Shown: positions 38,201 to 48,947, numbered from the stretch's first letter. The stretch is 64,000 bases of DNA from Maribacter vaceletii (GCF_003634105.1 NZ_RBIQ01000007.1:310001-374000), one strand, 5' to 3'. The notes: generated by a model from the sequence alone, not told the origin. Program-made: numbers and translations.

Positions 38201-41200
38201 ATGACAAAAAGATTATATAAAATACTAGCTTCTCCTGTATTAGCCTTATTACTTCTTTTAACTTTTGGAGTTGCTATGGCAGTTGCCACATTTGTAGAGA
38301 ATGATTATGGTACCGCTACAGCATGGAAATTAATTTATAATGCACTCTGGTTCGAGCTCGTTATGGTTGGCTTAGCCATTAGTTTCTTTCTTAATATTTT
38401 TAAATACAATCTTCTTAGAAAAGAAAAGTGGGCCATTCTTCTTTTTCACTTAGCATTTATACTCATTATAATTGGTGCAGGGATTACACGCTATACATCC
38501 TATGGTGGTGTTATGCGTATTCGAGAAGGCGCATCTTCTAATGTAATTATATCAGATGCTAATTTTATAAAAGCACAAATATCTGACGGGAAAACAACAA
38601 AAGTAGTACTTAAAGAAATCAGCTTTTCACCTTTAACCAATAACGATTTTTCTATACAAACAGAATTTGAAAATACGCCAATAGAGATTAAATACAACAA
38701 ATTTGTTGCCGATGCTTTACCAAAAATTGAGGATAATGTAGAAGGTGGAAAATCTTTATTAGAGCTTGTAGTTACTTCTGGAAATGGTAGAGAAACCGTT
38801 TTTTTAGAAAAGGGAGAAATAGAACAAATAGGAGAGCACAAACATTTGGTTGGTTTTGAGGCCGAAGGAGAAGGTGTTATTAATATTATCGAGAAAGATG
38901 GGGACTTTAAAATGCTTACACCAAGAGATTTAGATTTCTTTATAATGGCATCACAAAATGCTGGGGTAATTATGAAAGATACCCTGATGAATATGACTTT
39001 AAGAACCTTGTATAGAGATGGTGATGCTTCTTTTGTTCCCACAGCTTTTTATTCCAAAGCAAAAATTGCTATTGTTAGCACTTCTGATAAAATAAAAGAT
39101 AATGACCCTAATAAGGATGATGCCTTATTGGTAGATGTGGTTCTAAATGGCGAAACAAAAACCACAAACCTTTTATACAGACAAGGGTTTTTACCAACGG
39201 AGCATTTGGCGGAATTTGATGACCTTTCTGTGCTATTGTCATATGGAGCAGAAGCACAAGAAACTCCGTTTTCTATTAAGTTAAACGATTTTCAATTAGA
39301 ACGCTATCCGGGTTCTACAAGTCCGTCTGCTTATGCTAGTGAGGTAACAGTAATAGATGAAGGTGTAGAAACACCTTATCGTATTTTTATGAATAACGTT
39401 TTGGATTATAAAGGCTACCGCTTTTTTCAGGCAAGTTATGATACCGATGAGCAAGGCACCGTTCTTTCTGTAAATCATGATGCTTTAGGTACTTGGGTTA
39501 CCTATATAGGTTATTTGTTAATGGGAGTAGGTATGTTTTTTACACTCTTTGGAAAAGCTTCTAGATTTAGAGAAGTAAATAAAAAACTGAATAAGCTAAA
39601 GAAAAAGAAGGCATTGCTGCTAATGTTGTTATTTTTAGGTTTTGGTGCATTGCATGCCAATCCTGTTCAAACCCAAGAGAAACAACCGCAACAAATTATA
39701 GATGTTGATCATGCCACTTTATTTGGGAGGCTTATGGTGCAAGATTTAGACGGTAGAATAAAACCTATAAATACGCTAGCATCAGAATTTTTGCGCAAGA
39801 TATCTGGTAAACCATATTTTAAATTAAGCCAGAATGGGGCAACGGTAAAACTAGATGCTAACCAAACTTTTTTGGCTATGCATGTCTCTGCAAATTATTG
39901 GGAAAAAGTTCCAATTATAAAGATAGATAAGCAAAAACTAGGCACTATTTACGAGTCTTTAGAATTAGGAGAAAACGGACTTATTTCTTTCCAAAACCTA
40001 TTAGGCGAAGGTGGGGAATATAGGTTCTCAAGAGATGTAGAAATTGCCAACCAGAAAAAACCAGCAGAACGCAATGAGTTTGATAAAGAAGTTCTAAAAG
40101 TAGATGAGCGTTTTAATATTCTCTACAATGTATTTATTGGTAACTATTTAAAGATTTTTCCAAATAGTAACGATACTAATAATACTTGGTTTACCTATAC
40201 CCACCATTTTCAGGACTTTCCTGAGGAAGACGGTAATTTTGCTAAGGGAATAATGCCAGCTTATTTTAGCAATGTAGCTGGTCAAAAATGGAAAGATGCT
40301 ACAGAGCAATTAGGTTATATACATACCTACCAGAATGTTTTAGGCAAAGATATTATTCCGAGTGAAAAGCGTATTGCTGCAGAACTTTGGTATAACGATT
40401 TAAACCTTAATTTTTGGCTATTTCAAGTACTTTTCATGATAGGATTAGTGCTTTTAGTATTAGCCATGGTAAAAGTATTTACCGATAAAAAAGGCATAGA
40501 AATAGCTTGGAATATAGCCATTGTAATAACCCTTATAAGCTTTATACTATTCGGTGGTAATATTATATTACGTTGGTATGTGGCACAGCATGCACCATGG
40601 AGTAATGGGTACGAAATGCTAATTTTTGTAGCATGGGTACTTATGTTATGCGGTTTTCTAAGTTTTAGAAAATCGGACTTTGCATTGCCTTTAGCAACGT
40701 TGTTTTCTGGAGCCTTATTATTTGTGAGTTATTTAGATTGGATTAATCCTGAAATAACCAACCTTATGCCAGTACTAAAATCGTACTGGTTAAAAGTGCA
40801 TGTTGCAACTATTGTTAGTAGTTATGCTCCTTTAGCATTATCAGCAGTATTAGGATTAATGGCACTTATTTTAATGATAATAAAAACACCAAAAACCAAA
40901 GAAAGGATAGATTTAAAAATAAAAGAACTAACCTATATAAATGAGTCTTCTATGACCATAGGTTTGTTTGTTTTAGCTATTGGAACCTTTTTAGGAGGTA
41001 TTTGGGCAAATGAGTCTTGGGGCCGTTATTGGGCGTGGGATCCAAAAGAAACATGGGCATTAATAAGTATTATAGTATACGCTATAGTATTGCATTTACG
41101 TTTTGTACCGGCTTTAAAAAGCAGCTATGTGCTAAACGTTGCCAGTATGTTTGCCTTTTGGTCTATTATAATGACATCTTTTGGAGTTAATTATTATCTG

Positions 41201-41335
41201 TCAGGATTACATAGTTATGCGGCAGGTGATCCAGTGCCAATTCCTCAATTTGTTTACTTTTTAGCAGCGTTTATGCTTCTTGTTGCTATAGTTGCTTTTT
41301 TTAGAAATAGAAGTAACACAATCATTAATGTATAA
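38201..41335 (+). CDS. ccsBA: Fused ResB-ResC cytochrome c maturation protein (CcsBA)
   Basis: A protein of about 1044 aa that exports haem and attaches it to cytochromes c (System II). The N-terminal third has ResB helices and a large periplasmic domain; the C-terminal part (from about residue 740) has multiple helices with the tryptophan-rich haem motif WGRYWAWDPKETW and flanking histidines (HAPWSNGYEML, LHSYAAGD). It sits behind nrfHA, whose nine haems need it. ATG 38201 is preferred over the GTG inside the terminator. Confidence 0.93.
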   Translation: MTKRLYKILASPVLALLLLLTFGVAMAVATFVENDYGTATAWKLIYNALWFELVMVGLAISFFLNIFKYNLLRKEKWAILLFHLAFILIIIGAGITRYTSYGGVMRIREGASSNVIISDANFIKAQISDGKTTKVVLKEISFSPLTNNDFSIQTEFENTPIEIKYNKFVADALPKIEDNVEGGKSLLELVVTSGNGRETVFLEKGEIEQIGEHKHLVGFEAEGEGVINIIEKDGDFKMLTPRDLDFFIMASQNAGVIMKDTLMNMTLRTLYRDGDASFVPTAFYSKAKIAIVSTSDKIKDNDPNKDDALLVDVVLNGETKTTNLLYRQGFLPTEHLAEFDDLSVLLSYGAEAQETPFSIKLNDFQLERYPGSTSPSAYASEVTVIDEGVETPYRIFMNNVLDYKGYRFFQASYDTDEQGTVLSVNHDALGTWVTYIGYLLMGVGMFFTLFGKASRFREVNKKLNKLKKKKALLLMLLFLGFGALHANPVQTQEKQPQQIIDVDHATLFGRLMVQDLDGRIKPINTLASEFLRKISGKPYFKLSQNGATVKLDANQTFLAMHVSANYWEKVPIIKIDKQKLGTIYESLELGENGLISFQNLLGEGGEYRFSRDVEIANQKKPAERNEFDKEVLKVDERFNILYNVFIGNYLKIFPNSNDTNNTWFTYTHHFQDFPEEDGNFAKGIMPAYFSNVAGQKWKDATEQLGYIHTYQNVLGKDIIPSEKRIAAELWYNDLNLNFWLFQVLFMIGLVLLVLAMVKVFTDKKGIEIAWNIAIVITLISFILFGGNIILRWYVAQHAPWSNGYEMLIFVAWVLMLCGFLSFRKSDFALPLATLFSGALLFVSYLDWINPEITNLMPVLKSYWLKVHVATIVSSYAPLALSAVLGLMALILMIIKTPKTKERIDLKIKELTYINESSMTIGLFVLAIGTFLGGIWANESWGRYWAWDPKETWALISIIVYAIVLHLRFVPALKSSYVLNVASMFAFWSIIMTSFGVNYYLSGLHSYAAGDPVPIPQFVYFLAAFMLLVAIVAFFRNRSNTIINV

Positions 41336-41586
41336 AATGCATACGTTTTTAAAATCTAAAGTTCCTGCTCTAAAAATAAGCCAACTATACTATTAATTAA
41401 TATTGAATTAGGAACATTTTCTAATAAACATAATATATTTAACTCTGAAAGAATTTAATATTGTATTAGAGTCTTTGAATGACGTAAATACAATAAAAAA
41501 TATCTCTAATAGTTGTTTATAATAACTTACCCAGACGGTAATCCTATTTTTTTTGAACAATACAAATAGCTTAACTTTATACATAT

Positions 41587-42342
41587 ATGCATAAACCTAG
41601 CACTATTTCTGAGGTTCTAGTGGAACTAGATTTTATAATAGATGATGCCATAGCAAACAACGATCGCTTAGGTCTATTTGCCTATGTTTATAGAAGAACT
41701 ACAGCCGAAGTTCTTAAAGAAGTAGAACTTGGTAATTTTGAAGATAATGATCAACTACAACGAATGGATGTAGCCTTTGCTAATCTATATTTAGAAGCTT
41801 ATCATAATTATAAAAAAGGGTTTCCCGTAAGTAAATGTTGGGAATTTTCTTTTCAATGCAGAACAGAGCCTCTTACCATTCTACAACATATAATGCTTGG
41901 TATTAATGCACATATAAATTTAGATTTAGGCATTGCTACAAGCCAAACTATGAAAGGCAAAGATATTGGAGCTATTGCAAAGGACTTTAATGCTGTAAAC
42001 ACAGTACTTTTTAATATTACCAATGAACTCCAAAAAAGATTAGGAAGAGTATCTCCGTTATTATTTTTATTGGATGTTGTTGGTGCAAAATCTGATGAAC
42101 AAATTATAGATTTTAGTATGCGTAAAGCCAGAGAACAATCCTGGATTAGTGCTATGCATTTACATTCTCTAGATGGAGTTGAAAATAAAAAAGCTGTACA
42201 AGAAATAGACCAACTAGTGCTCTCTTTAAGCACCATTATAAAAGCACCAAAAGCTTTTCTTATTAGAACAGGATTAAAGCTAATTAGTTTCTTTGAGGAA
42301 AAAAACGTTGGTAAGATTATACAAAAGTTAAAAGAAGATTAA
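41587..42342 (+). CDS. DUF5995 family protein
   Basis: A 251-aa soluble helical protein. The core QHIMLGINAHINLDLGIA with preceding RMDVAFANLYLEAY matches the DUF5995 pattern, which contains conserved histidine and aspartate residues suggestive of metal binding. No function is established. Its stop codon abuts that of the convergent NarL-like regulator. Confidence 0.78.
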   Translation: MHKPSTISEVLVELDFIIDDAIANNDRLGLFAYVYRRTTAEVLKEVELGNFEDNDQLQRMDVAFANLYLEAYHNYKKGFPVSKCWEFSFQCRTEPLTILQHIMLGINAHINLDLGIATSQTMKGKDIGAIAKDFNAVNTVLFNITNELQKRLGRVSPLLFLLDVVGAKSDEQIIDFSMRKAREQSWISAMHLHSLDGVENKKAVQEIDQLVLSLSTIIKAPKAFLIRTGLKLISFFEEKNVGKIIQKLKED

Positions 42343-43020
42343 TTAGATACTAGTTAAATTATAATCTTGTGCTTTTTTAGAAAGTTCCATTAAATTTTTA
42401 ACTTCCATTTTACGCATTAAATTAAACCTGTGGGTTTCTACAGTACGTTTACTATTTTGTAATTTTTCTGATATTTCTTTATTCGTTAATCCAGATAAAA
42501 CTAACTCTAGTACTTTTAATTCTTTATTGGTAAGATTAAAAGGAGTTTCTTTTTCTGTCTCTTTACTAACCTCTTCAGGAGTTTCCTTAGAAGGGTTTAA
42601 TAAATTATTTACCAACACATTAGATATTGCTCCGCTAAAATACTTACCTCCCTCTCTAACGGTATGTATAGCTTTTATAAATTCTGTTTTACCAGTATCT
42701 TTTAATAAATACCCATTAGCACCTGCACTAACAGATTTTAGAATATATTCTTCCGAATCGTGCATTGAAAGTATAATGGTTTTAACCGCTACATTTTGTT
42801 TATTTAAAAGTGCAACAGCATCTATACCATTTAAAACAGGCATACGTATATCTATGATTAAAATTTCTGGTTTTTTATCTTTAACCATTGCTATAGCTTC
42901 TTGCCCATTAGAAGCCTCCCCAATAACCACTAAGTCCTGTTCACTTTCTAATAACGCTCTAATACCGTCTCTTACTAAAGAATGATCATCTGCTAGAACT
43001 ATGCTTGTAGTTGTACTCAT
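42343..43020 (-). CDS. NarL/FixJ family response regulator
   Basis: A 225-aa two-component regulator. The receiver has ADDHSLVRDG, phospho-acceptor in IIDIRMPVLNG, SMHDSEEY and the lysine of YLLKDTG; the C-terminus is a LuxR-type helix-turn-helix (LTNKELKVLELVLSGLTNKEIS...RTVETHR). It lies close to the nitrate transporter genes and is a candidate partner for the NarX-like kinase at 59641-61470. Its promoter has a TACGTA between -33 and -7. Confidence 0.9.
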   Translation of the reverse strand: MSTTTSIVLADDHSLVRDGIRALLESEQDLVVIGEASNGQEAIAMVKDKKPEILIIDIRMPVLNGIDAVALLNKQNVAVKTIILSMHDSEEYILKSVSAGANGYLLKDTGKTEFIKAIHTVREGGKYFSGAISNVLVNNLLNPSKETPEEVSKETEKETPFNLTNKELKVLELVLSGLTNKEISEKLQNSKRTVETHRFNLMRKMEVKNLMELSKKAQDYNLTSI

Positions 43021-43039
43021 AAAATATTCAAATTTCTAC

Positions 43040-43066
43040 AAATATAATTTAAAATACGTAGTACAA
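43040..43066 (-). promoter_or_regulatory. Promoter of the NarL-like regulator
   Basis: On the minus strand a -33 TTG (43066-43064) is separated by 16 bp from TATATTTG (43047-43040). A single TACGTA (43055-43060) lies between them; no second half-site is clear. Confidence 0.5.
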
Positions 43067-43109
43067 AAAAAGCTACCACAGCCACTGAAACTAAAGGACC
43101 GTGATAGCT
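43065..43109 (-). terminator. Intrinsic terminator after the porin gene
   Basis: The minus strand forms AGCTATCAC...GTGGTAGCT followed by a run of six or more T. It abuts the promoter of the downstream response regulator. Confidence 0.8.
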
Positions 43110-43136
43110 TGCTCGAAGCAAAGCCTCTTTTATAAC

Positions 43137-44384
43137 TTATTGTTTTGTTGTATTTAAAAATTTAGGCTTTATAATTAACATTGCCCATGCCCAATTTTGT
43201 GTTGATTTTACACCTGGCGTATCCGCAATTTCACTTGGTTCAAAGAAATGAGAATACCCTCCTACCAACTTAAATTCCTTAAATTGTTTTGCTATTACCA
43301 AATCTAATTCTGTTCCTAAACCTTTACCATCAAAACCATTAACATCTTCAACTTCAGAAAAAGAATGTCCAGTTAAACTAACCGCTAAACCAGAGATTTT
43401 AGTCGCTAGAGAAACCTGAAAATCATTTAAACCTCCAGCGTTGCCATGGTTTCCTACGTAAAACCTATCCATTAAACCATTAAAAGCATGGTTAGTACCG
43501 TATAATGGGAAGAAAGCTGCAGAATCATCTTTTCTACCCGAAATAGTTTCAAAACCAGCTCCTAAAGTTAATTTGTCTGAAACTTTATATTTAGCAGATA
43601 AACTTGCTAAAAGTGCGCCTTTAACATCCACTCCACCTATTCTTTGCCCTTGTTGAAGAAATAAGTTAGCACCTAATGATAATGCTTTAGCTTTATAATC
43701 TGCGTGAACGCCTGCAGTTACTAAACTTGACTTATCATCTCCGTCTACATTAGAGTCTTGGAACGTATTAACTAATCCTAAGAAAGAAAAATTAAGCTTT
43801 TCCCCTTTCGTATTTGCTCTTAAGAATACCATGTCTCTATAAGAAAATAACGCTGAAGTATTGTACACTTCATCTGCTGTTGTATTTAAAGCACCACCAA
43901 GATCTAAACTAAATTTGTTCTTCTTGTATTTGTACACGGCAGCATCGTGTGTTCTGGCTTGTTGTGCCCATCCTAGTCCACCTAAAATTCTTTGATCGTC
44001 ATAAGATAATGGCTGACGCCCTACTTTAAAACTTGAAGATGCACCTAATTTTAAATCTGCCCAAGCTTCTTGTACTCTAAAATTTCCGTTACTATTGGTA
44101 GCTATTTGTGGCCTATCTCCAAAAGCAAAAACTTCTTGAAAACTAGTAAAAACAGTATACGTTTCTGCTGTATACTTAGCTGTTATTGCAGCTCTAACTG
44201 TTGTTCTTATAAAACCTTCATCTGCATCTGTTGCAGTTTGTGCAGGAAAAGTACCCCCTGTAAAATTACCTCCATTACCAAAATATTCTGCACGAGGTCT
44301 AAATTCACCTTCTAATATAAATTGCGAGTATCCAAATTGGATGCTTAATAAGGCTATACTTAAAAGTAATAATTGTTTTTTCAT
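43137..44384 (-). CDS. Alginate-export-family outer-membrane porin, probably for nitrate
   Basis: A 415-aa outer-membrane beta-barrel. A signal peptide ends at FGYSQ; then amphipathic strands typical of the alginate_exp porin family, including VGRQPLSYDDQRILGG. Members next to nitrate genes are thought to let anions through. It follows the nrt operon by 112 bp but has its own FNR-type promoter. Substrate is inferred only from context. Confidence 0.8.
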   Translation of the reverse strand: MKKQLLLLSIALLSIQFGYSQFILEGEFRPRAEYFGNGGNFTGGTFPAQTATDADEGFIRTTVRAAITAKYTAETYTVFTSFQEVFAFGDRPQIATNSNGNFRVQEAWADLKLGASSSFKVGRQPLSYDDQRILGGLGWAQQARTHDAAVYKYKKNKFSLDLGGALNTTADEVYNTSALFSYRDMVFLRANTKGEKLNFSFLGLVNTFQDSNVDGDDKSSLVTAGVHADYKAKALSLGANLFLQQGQRIGGVDVKGALLASLSAKYKVSDKLTLGAGFETISGRKDDSAAFFPLYGTNHAFNGLMDRFYVGNHGNAGGLNDFQVSLATKISGLAVSLTGHSFSEVEDVNGFDGKGLGTELDLVIAKQFKEFKLVGGYSHFFEPSEIADTPGVKSTQNWAWAMLIIKPKFLNTTKQ

Positions 44385-44403
44385 AATAGTTTGTTTGATG
44401 TGA

Positions 44404-44447
44404 TAAAAATATTTTTTTTAATTACTTGATTTTATGATGCTTGTCAT
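44404..44447 (-). promoter_or_regulatory. Porin promoter with FNR-type box
   Basis: ATGAT-GCTT-GTCAT is at 44434-44447 and a -7-like TATTTTTA on the minus strand at 44411-44404. Their spacing (36.5 bp, centre to last base) equals that at ccoS, hemN and the NMO-like gene. Confidence 0.6.
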
Positions 44448-44496
44448 GTTTTTAGCTAAAGCTTGAACATTTTATAGTTTTTTTAGTACTCTATTT

Positions 44497-45327
44497 TTAA
44501 TGCTCTAGAAACTCAATTAAATGTTTTCTGTATTTGTAATAATCGTTATGCTCTAAAACTGACTTTCTAGTTCTTGGTCTTTCAAAATCTATATTTAAAA
44601 TATCTCCAATTTTAGCACTAGGTCCACTTGTCATCATAACCACACGATCTGCAAGGAAAATTGCTTCATCCACATCATGTGTAATCATTACTGCTGTTAT
44701 TTTTTCTTTATTCCAAATTTCAATTAATATGTCTTGTAATTCTCCTCTTGTTAAAGAATCTAACATTCCAAAAGGCTCATCTAAAAGCAGCACTTTAGGT
44801 TTTATGGCAAATGCTCTTGCTATACCTACACGCTGTTGCATACCTTGCGAAAGTGCTATTGCTTTTTTATCAAAAGAACCATCTAAACCAACTTTATGTA
44901 AGTAATACTTAGCTATATCTTTACGCTCCTTTTTAGAAGCATGAGGAAAAACTTGGTTTACACCTAGCATAACGTTTTCTAGAGCTGTCATCCAAGGCAT
45001 AAGACTTGGTGCTTGGAAAATCACACCACGATCTGGTCCTGGACCTTTTACTGGGTTACCTAATACAGCTATATTACCGCCAGAAATAGGGTTTAAACCA
45101 GCAATCATAGATAACATAGTTGTTTTTCCGCAACCAGAATGCCCAATAATAGTTACAAATTCTTCCTTCATAATCTGAAGGTTTAGGTCTTCTAACACTA
45201 CATAATCTCCTTTTGGAGTTGGGTATACTTTTTTTAAATTATGTAGGTCTAACATTACTTTAGAAGGATACTGAATTCCGTTTTCCGATAATGTACTTGT
45301 GTCTGTATTTAATGTCGCTGTCTTCAT
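44497..45327 (-). CDS. nrtD: Nitrate ABC transporter ATP-binding protein, NrtD-like
   Basis: A 276-aa ATPase with Walker [10 protein letters not shown], signature LSQGMQQRV, Walker B LLLDEPFG and the H-loop ITHDVDEA. The motif PSLMPWMT in the Q-loop region is characteristic of the nitrate/sulfonate/taurine class. It is last in a four-gene operon with the lipoprotein, permease and a second ATPase, and the two ATPases probably form a heterodimer. Confidence 0.9.
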   Translation of the reverse strand: MKTATLNTDTSTLSENGIQYPSKVMLDLHNLKKVYPTPKGDYVVLEDLNLQIMKEEFVTIIGHSGCGKTTMLSMIAGLNPISGGNIAVLGNPVKGPGPDRGVIFQAPSLMPWMTALENVMLGVNQVFPHASKKERKDIAKYYLHKVGLDGSFDKKAIALSQGMQQRVGIARAFAIKPKVLLLDEPFGMLDSLTRGELQDILIEIWNKEKITAVMITHDVDEAIFLADRVVMMTSGPSAKIGDILNIDFERPRTRKSVLEHNDYYKYRKHLIEFLEH

Positions 45328-45338
45328 CTTATATATTT

Positions 45339-46178
45339 TTATGCAACAAAACTTTTTGGACTTATTTCTGGAAGTTCATAAGTTTCATTAGAAACAGATT
45401 TACGTTCATTCCCTATATCCATTAAGTATTCTATAATAGCGTTTCTATTCTTCTTATAAGTTTCATTATCATTTAATGAAGTTTTATCTCTTGGCCTTTC
45501 AATATCTATAGTAAACTCTGGCCCCAGAGTTGCATTTGGCCCTGGCTTTAGAGGAATTATGCGGTCTGCCATATAAATACCTTCGTCTACATCATTAGTA
45601 ATTAACAAAGCAGTACGCTTATCTTTAGACCAAATATTTAAAATTTCATCTTGTAAATTACCTCTAGTTAACGCATCTAAAGCCCCTAATGGTTCATCCA
45701 TAATTATCATCTCTGGGTTCATAGCCAAAGCTCTTGCAACAGCAACTCTTTGACGCATACCTCCAGAAAGTTCTTTTGGCCTTTTATTAATTGCAGGAGA
45801 TAAACTAACCATAGCAACATAGTCTTTTACAATAGCCTGTAACTTTTCTTTACTTTCTTTTGGAAAAGCTTCTTTTACTGCCATATAAACATTTTGACCA
45901 ACCGTAAGCCAAGGGAGCAAAGAGTAGTTTTGAAAAATAACGCCGCGTTCATGACTAGTATCTGTAACAGGCACTCCTTTAAACAGAACTTCTCCGCTAG
46001 TAGGCTTAATTAAACCATTTATTAAGTTTACAAGTGTAGTTTTTCCACTTCCTGTAAAACCTACTATAGCAACAAATTCTCCTTCTTCAATAGTTAAATT
46101 AATATTAGAAAGAACCTCTGTTCCTCCTGAAGCATCTTCATATGTTTTACATACATTTTTTAGTTCCAAATATGCCAT
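45339..46178 (-). CDS. nrtC: Nitrate ABC transporter ATP-binding protein, NrtC-like with Asn in the H-loop
   Basis: A 279-aa ATPase with Walker [10 protein letters not shown], signature LSGGMRQRV and Walker B IIMDEPLG. The switch histidine is replaced by asparagine ([10 protein letters not shown]), unlike its partner. It lacks the C-terminal NrtA-like regulatory domain of cyanobacterial NrtC. It is 11 bp upstream of the second ATPase gene and 18 bp downstream of the permease gene. Confidence 0.88.
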   Translation of the reverse strand: MAYLELKNVCKTYEDASGGTEVLSNINLTIEEGEFVAIVGFTGSGKTTLVNLINGLIKPTSGEVLFKGVPVTDTSHERGVIFQNYSLLPWLTVGQNVYMAVKEAFPKESKEKLQAIVKDYVAMVSLSPAINKRPKELSGGMRQRVAVARALAMNPEMIIMDEPLGALDALTRGNLQDEILNIWSKDKRTALLITNDVDEGIYMADRIIPLKPGPNATLGPEFTIDIERPRDKTSLNDNETYKKNRNAIIEYLMDIGNERKSVSNETYELPEISPKSFVA

Positions 46179-46196
46179 AGTCGTAATTTTTAGTGG

Positions 46197-47303
46197 TTAT
46201 ACTCCTTCATTTTTATTAAATGAAACCATGTTTTGTATGGTTAGCATAATACGGTCTAACAAGAATCCAATAATTCCGATAATAAACATTGCTACAATTA
46301 TTTTAGAATTAGAATCTATTGCTCCATTCTGAAATTCTTCCCATACAAAGGATCCTAATCCAGGACTTTGTGCTAAAAGTTCAATAGCAATAAGTACCAT
46401 CCAAGCAACAGAAAGGGTAATACGTAATCCTGTAAAAATTAACGGCAATGAGGAAGGTAATATAACTTTAAACACTTTTTGCATTGGCCCTAATTTTAAA
46501 ACCTTTGCTACATTTATATAATCTTTATCCACGGATGAAACCCCCATTGCCGTATTCACTAATGTTGCCCACATAGAACACAAACCAACACTTATAAAAG
46601 AGATGATAAATGCACTATCTGAGTTAGAGTCTTTGGTTAGTGTTTTAACTATCATAAAAACTAGAAGTAACCAAACTACCGGTGATACCGGCTTAAATAT
46701 TTGAATTAGCCAATTAAAAGAACTCCTTAATGTTGTGCTCAAACCTATTACAACCCCAATAGGAACTGCAATAACTAATGCTAATAAGAACCCAGCAAAT
46801 ACCGTTTTTAAACTTGTAAATATTTGATCCACAAAAGAAGGCCTTCCTGTATAGGTTATAGGCTCTTTGCCTGCAGCTACTCTTTTCTCATTCATAGCAG
46901 CAGTTTTCTCTTTAAAAGCAAGTTTATCTGCGCTAATAACTTTATGATCTTCTAATAAAGTTTTAAAAGAAGCCCAAACCTGAGAAGGAGAAGGCAATGT
47001 ATTTGGCTGGCAACTAATTTCTCCAGAAGCGATACATGCTTTCATTTCATCTGCAGCTGCTTGCCCTTGATCTGCTAAGGCTTTTTCTATTTTAAAGTTT
47101 GCTTCCTTATTAAAAAGAGCTGTAGATCCTCCTTGCCAAACTCCTAAAAATAAAAGAATAGACAAGAGTGGTACAATAATCTTTTTTAAAAAGTTTACTA
47201 CATCTTCTTTCTGTGGTTTTCCAGTAAATAGCGCTGTAATGGGTTTTAAAAAACCAAAACCCATTAGTTGCGTTATTTTATTTAAAGTAATACTTTGCTT
47301 CAT
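46197..47303 (-). CDS. nrtB: Nitrate ABC transporter permease, NrtB-like
   Basis: A 368-aa permease of the BPD-transport class with an EAA-type loop (AKVLKLGPMQKVFKVILP). Between helix 1 (about residues 42-60) and the core a polar insertion of about 80 residues with two cysteines (KACIASGEISCQ) is present, longer than expected for NrtB. It lies 25 bp after the substrate-binding lipoprotein gene. Confidence 0.9.
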   Translation of the reverse strand: MKQSITLNKITQLMGFGFLKPITALFTGKPQKEDVVNFLKKIIVPLLSILLFLGVWQGGSTALFNKEANFKIEKALADQGQAAADEMKACIASGEISCQPNTLPSPSQVWASFKTLLEDHKVISADKLAFKEKTAAMNEKRVAAGKEPITYTGRPSFVDQIFTSLKTVFAGFLLALVIAVPIGVVIGLSTTLRSSFNWLIQIFKPVSPVVWLLLVFMIVKTLTKDSNSDSAFIISFISVGLCSMWATLVNTAMGVSSVDKDYINVAKVLKLGPMQKVFKVILPSSLPLIFTGLRITLSVAWMVLIAIELLAQSPGLGSFVWEEFQNGAIDSNSKIIVAMFIIGIIGFLLDRIMLTIQNMVSFNKNEGV

Positions 47304-47328
47304 AATTATTAATTTAAATAGTTAGTGT

Positions 47329-48699
47329 TTAGTCCTTGTTACCTATAGAAAAACTATTGATGTACCCTATTGGGTCTTTTGCATCATATTTTGTGCCGTC
47401 TATAAAATCTGTTGTAGCTGGCTTATACCCATCTGTATCTGGAATATCTGCTGCAGGAATATGTCCTTCTGTTACTAAAATTTTTGCTGCTTTTTCCCAG
47501 ATATCTGGTCTATATATATCTTTAATAGTATTAGCATACCATTCTACAGGTTTAGCATCTGGAATTTGGCCCCATCTTCTCATTTGTGTTAAAAACCAAG
47601 TACCATCAGAATAGAATGGGTATGTTGCGTTATACTTATAGAATACATTAAAGTCTGGCATTTCACGCTTGTCTCCTTTTTCGAACTCAAATGTACCTGT
47701 CATAGAATTTGCTAAAACTGCTTCATCTGCGCCTACGTATTGTGACATAGATAATATTTTTACTGCTTCTGGTCTATTTGCTGGTTCATCTAACCATTTA
47801 CCAGCTCTAATAAGTGCTTTAGTAACTGCTATTGCTGTATTAGGATTTTCCTCAACAAATTTCTTTGTCATTACAAATACTTTTTCTGGGTTATTTTTCC
47901 AGATATCATAGTTTGTAGTTACTGGAACACCAATACCTTTAAATACTGCTTGTTGGTTCCATGGTTCTCCAACACAATATCCATAAATAGTTCCTGCTTC
48001 AAGAGTAGCTGGCATTTGTGGTGGTGGAGTTACAGATAATAAAACCTCAGCATCAATTTGCCCTTGTACATTATCTTTTGTATACATTCCTGGGTGAATT
48101 CCTGCAGCAGCTAACCAATAACGAATTTCGTAGTTGTGTGTAGATACCGGAAATACCATTCCCATTTTAAAAGCTTTACCAGAATTTTTATATTCTGTAA
48201 TTACTGGTTTTAAAGCATCTGCTTTAATTGGATGTACTGGTTTACCATCTGCACCTTTAGGAACATTTGGCTTCATTTTAGACCAAACATCATTAGAAAC
48301 TGTAATACCATTTCCATTTAAATCCATTGAAAAAGGAGTAACCAATTCTGCTTGTCTACCAAAACCTGCACCTGCAGCAATTGGTTGCCCTGCTAACATA
48401 TGAGAACCATCTAATTGACCATCAATAACACGATCCAAAATATTTTTCCAGTTAGATTGTGCTTCAACAGAAACAAACAATCCTTCTTCTTCAAAAAAGC
48501 CTTTTTCTTTCGCAATGGCTAATGGTGCCATATCTGTTAATTTTATAAAGCCAAAAGTTAATTGTGGTTTTTCAATTTCTAATGTTGCAGCTGCAGCTTC
48601 AGTTGCTGCTTCCGTAGCTGCCTTTTTTGTTTTATCACCACAGGATGCCGCTAGGACAAGAAGTAATAAAAAAGCGGTTTTTTTAAAGATAGTTTTCAT
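47329..48699 (-). CDS. nrtA: Nitrate-binding lipoprotein, NrtA/CmpA family
   Basis: A 456-aa lipoprotein (lipobox LAASC) of the CmpA/NrtA substrate-binding family. Family features include [29 protein letters not shown] and CVGEPWN. It captures nitrate (possibly nitrite) in the periplasm for the adjacent permease and ATPases. A TACGTA-type dyad is 20 bp before its start, and a third half-site abuts a -7 element further upstream. Confidence 0.93.
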   Translation of the reverse strand: MKTIFKKTAFLLLLVLAASCGDKTKKAATEAATEAAAATLEIEKPQLTFGFIKLTDMAPLAIAKEKGFFEEEGLFVSVEAQSNWKNILDRVIDGQLDGSHMLAGQPIAAGAGFGRQAELVTPFSMDLNGNGITVSNDVWSKMKPNVPKGADGKPVHPIKADALKPVITEYKNSGKAFKMGMVFPVSTHNYEIRYWLAAAGIHPGMYTKDNVQGQIDAEVLLSVTPPPQMPATLEAGTIYGYCVGEPWNQQAVFKGIGVPVTTNYDIWKNNPEKVFVMTKKFVEENPNTAIAVTKALIRAGKWLDEPANRPEAVKILSMSQYVGADEAVLANSMTGTFEFEKGDKREMPDFNVFYKYNATYPFYSDGTWFLTQMRRWGQIPDAKPVEWYANTIKDIYRPDIWEKAAKILVTEGHIPAADIPDTDGYKPATTDFIDGTKYDAKDPIGYINSFSIGNKD

Positions 48700-48719
48700 A
48701 TTTATAATTTTAAATGTTC

Positions 48720-48756
48720 TACGTATTAATACTTATTTAAGGCAAATATATACGTA
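48720..48756 (-). promoter_or_regulatory. nrtA promoter with TACGTA dyad and extra half-site
   Basis: TACGTA-TTAA-TACTTA lies at 48720-48735 and a third TACGTA at 48751-48756, which on the minus strand abuts a -7 element TATATTTG (48750-48743). No -33 TTG is at the expected distance. Confidence 0.68.
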
Positions 48757-48947
48757 ACATTAAAAGTATTCTATGGCATTACCCATCTTAAATCCGTCTT
48801 TTACACCATGGTTGCAGCATACAACTAACAGCTTAAAAACTATCAAAAAACATATTTAAACAATAACAACTTGTTTTACAAAACATTACGAAAAACAATC
48901 AATACGTATATCCCGATAAAAAAAGCTACGTAACTACTACTTAGAAT
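48757..48947. other. Intergenic stretch between nrtA promoter and globin-operon terminator
   Basis: No coding frame is seen. Two further isolated TACGTA hexamers occur at 48903-48908 and 48927-48932 without N4-spaced partners. Confidence 0.5.

Noticed and set aside
48903-48932. Two more TACGTA hexamers as operators
   Set aside because: Neither has a partner half-site at N4 spacing nor a nearby -7 element pointing to a gene.
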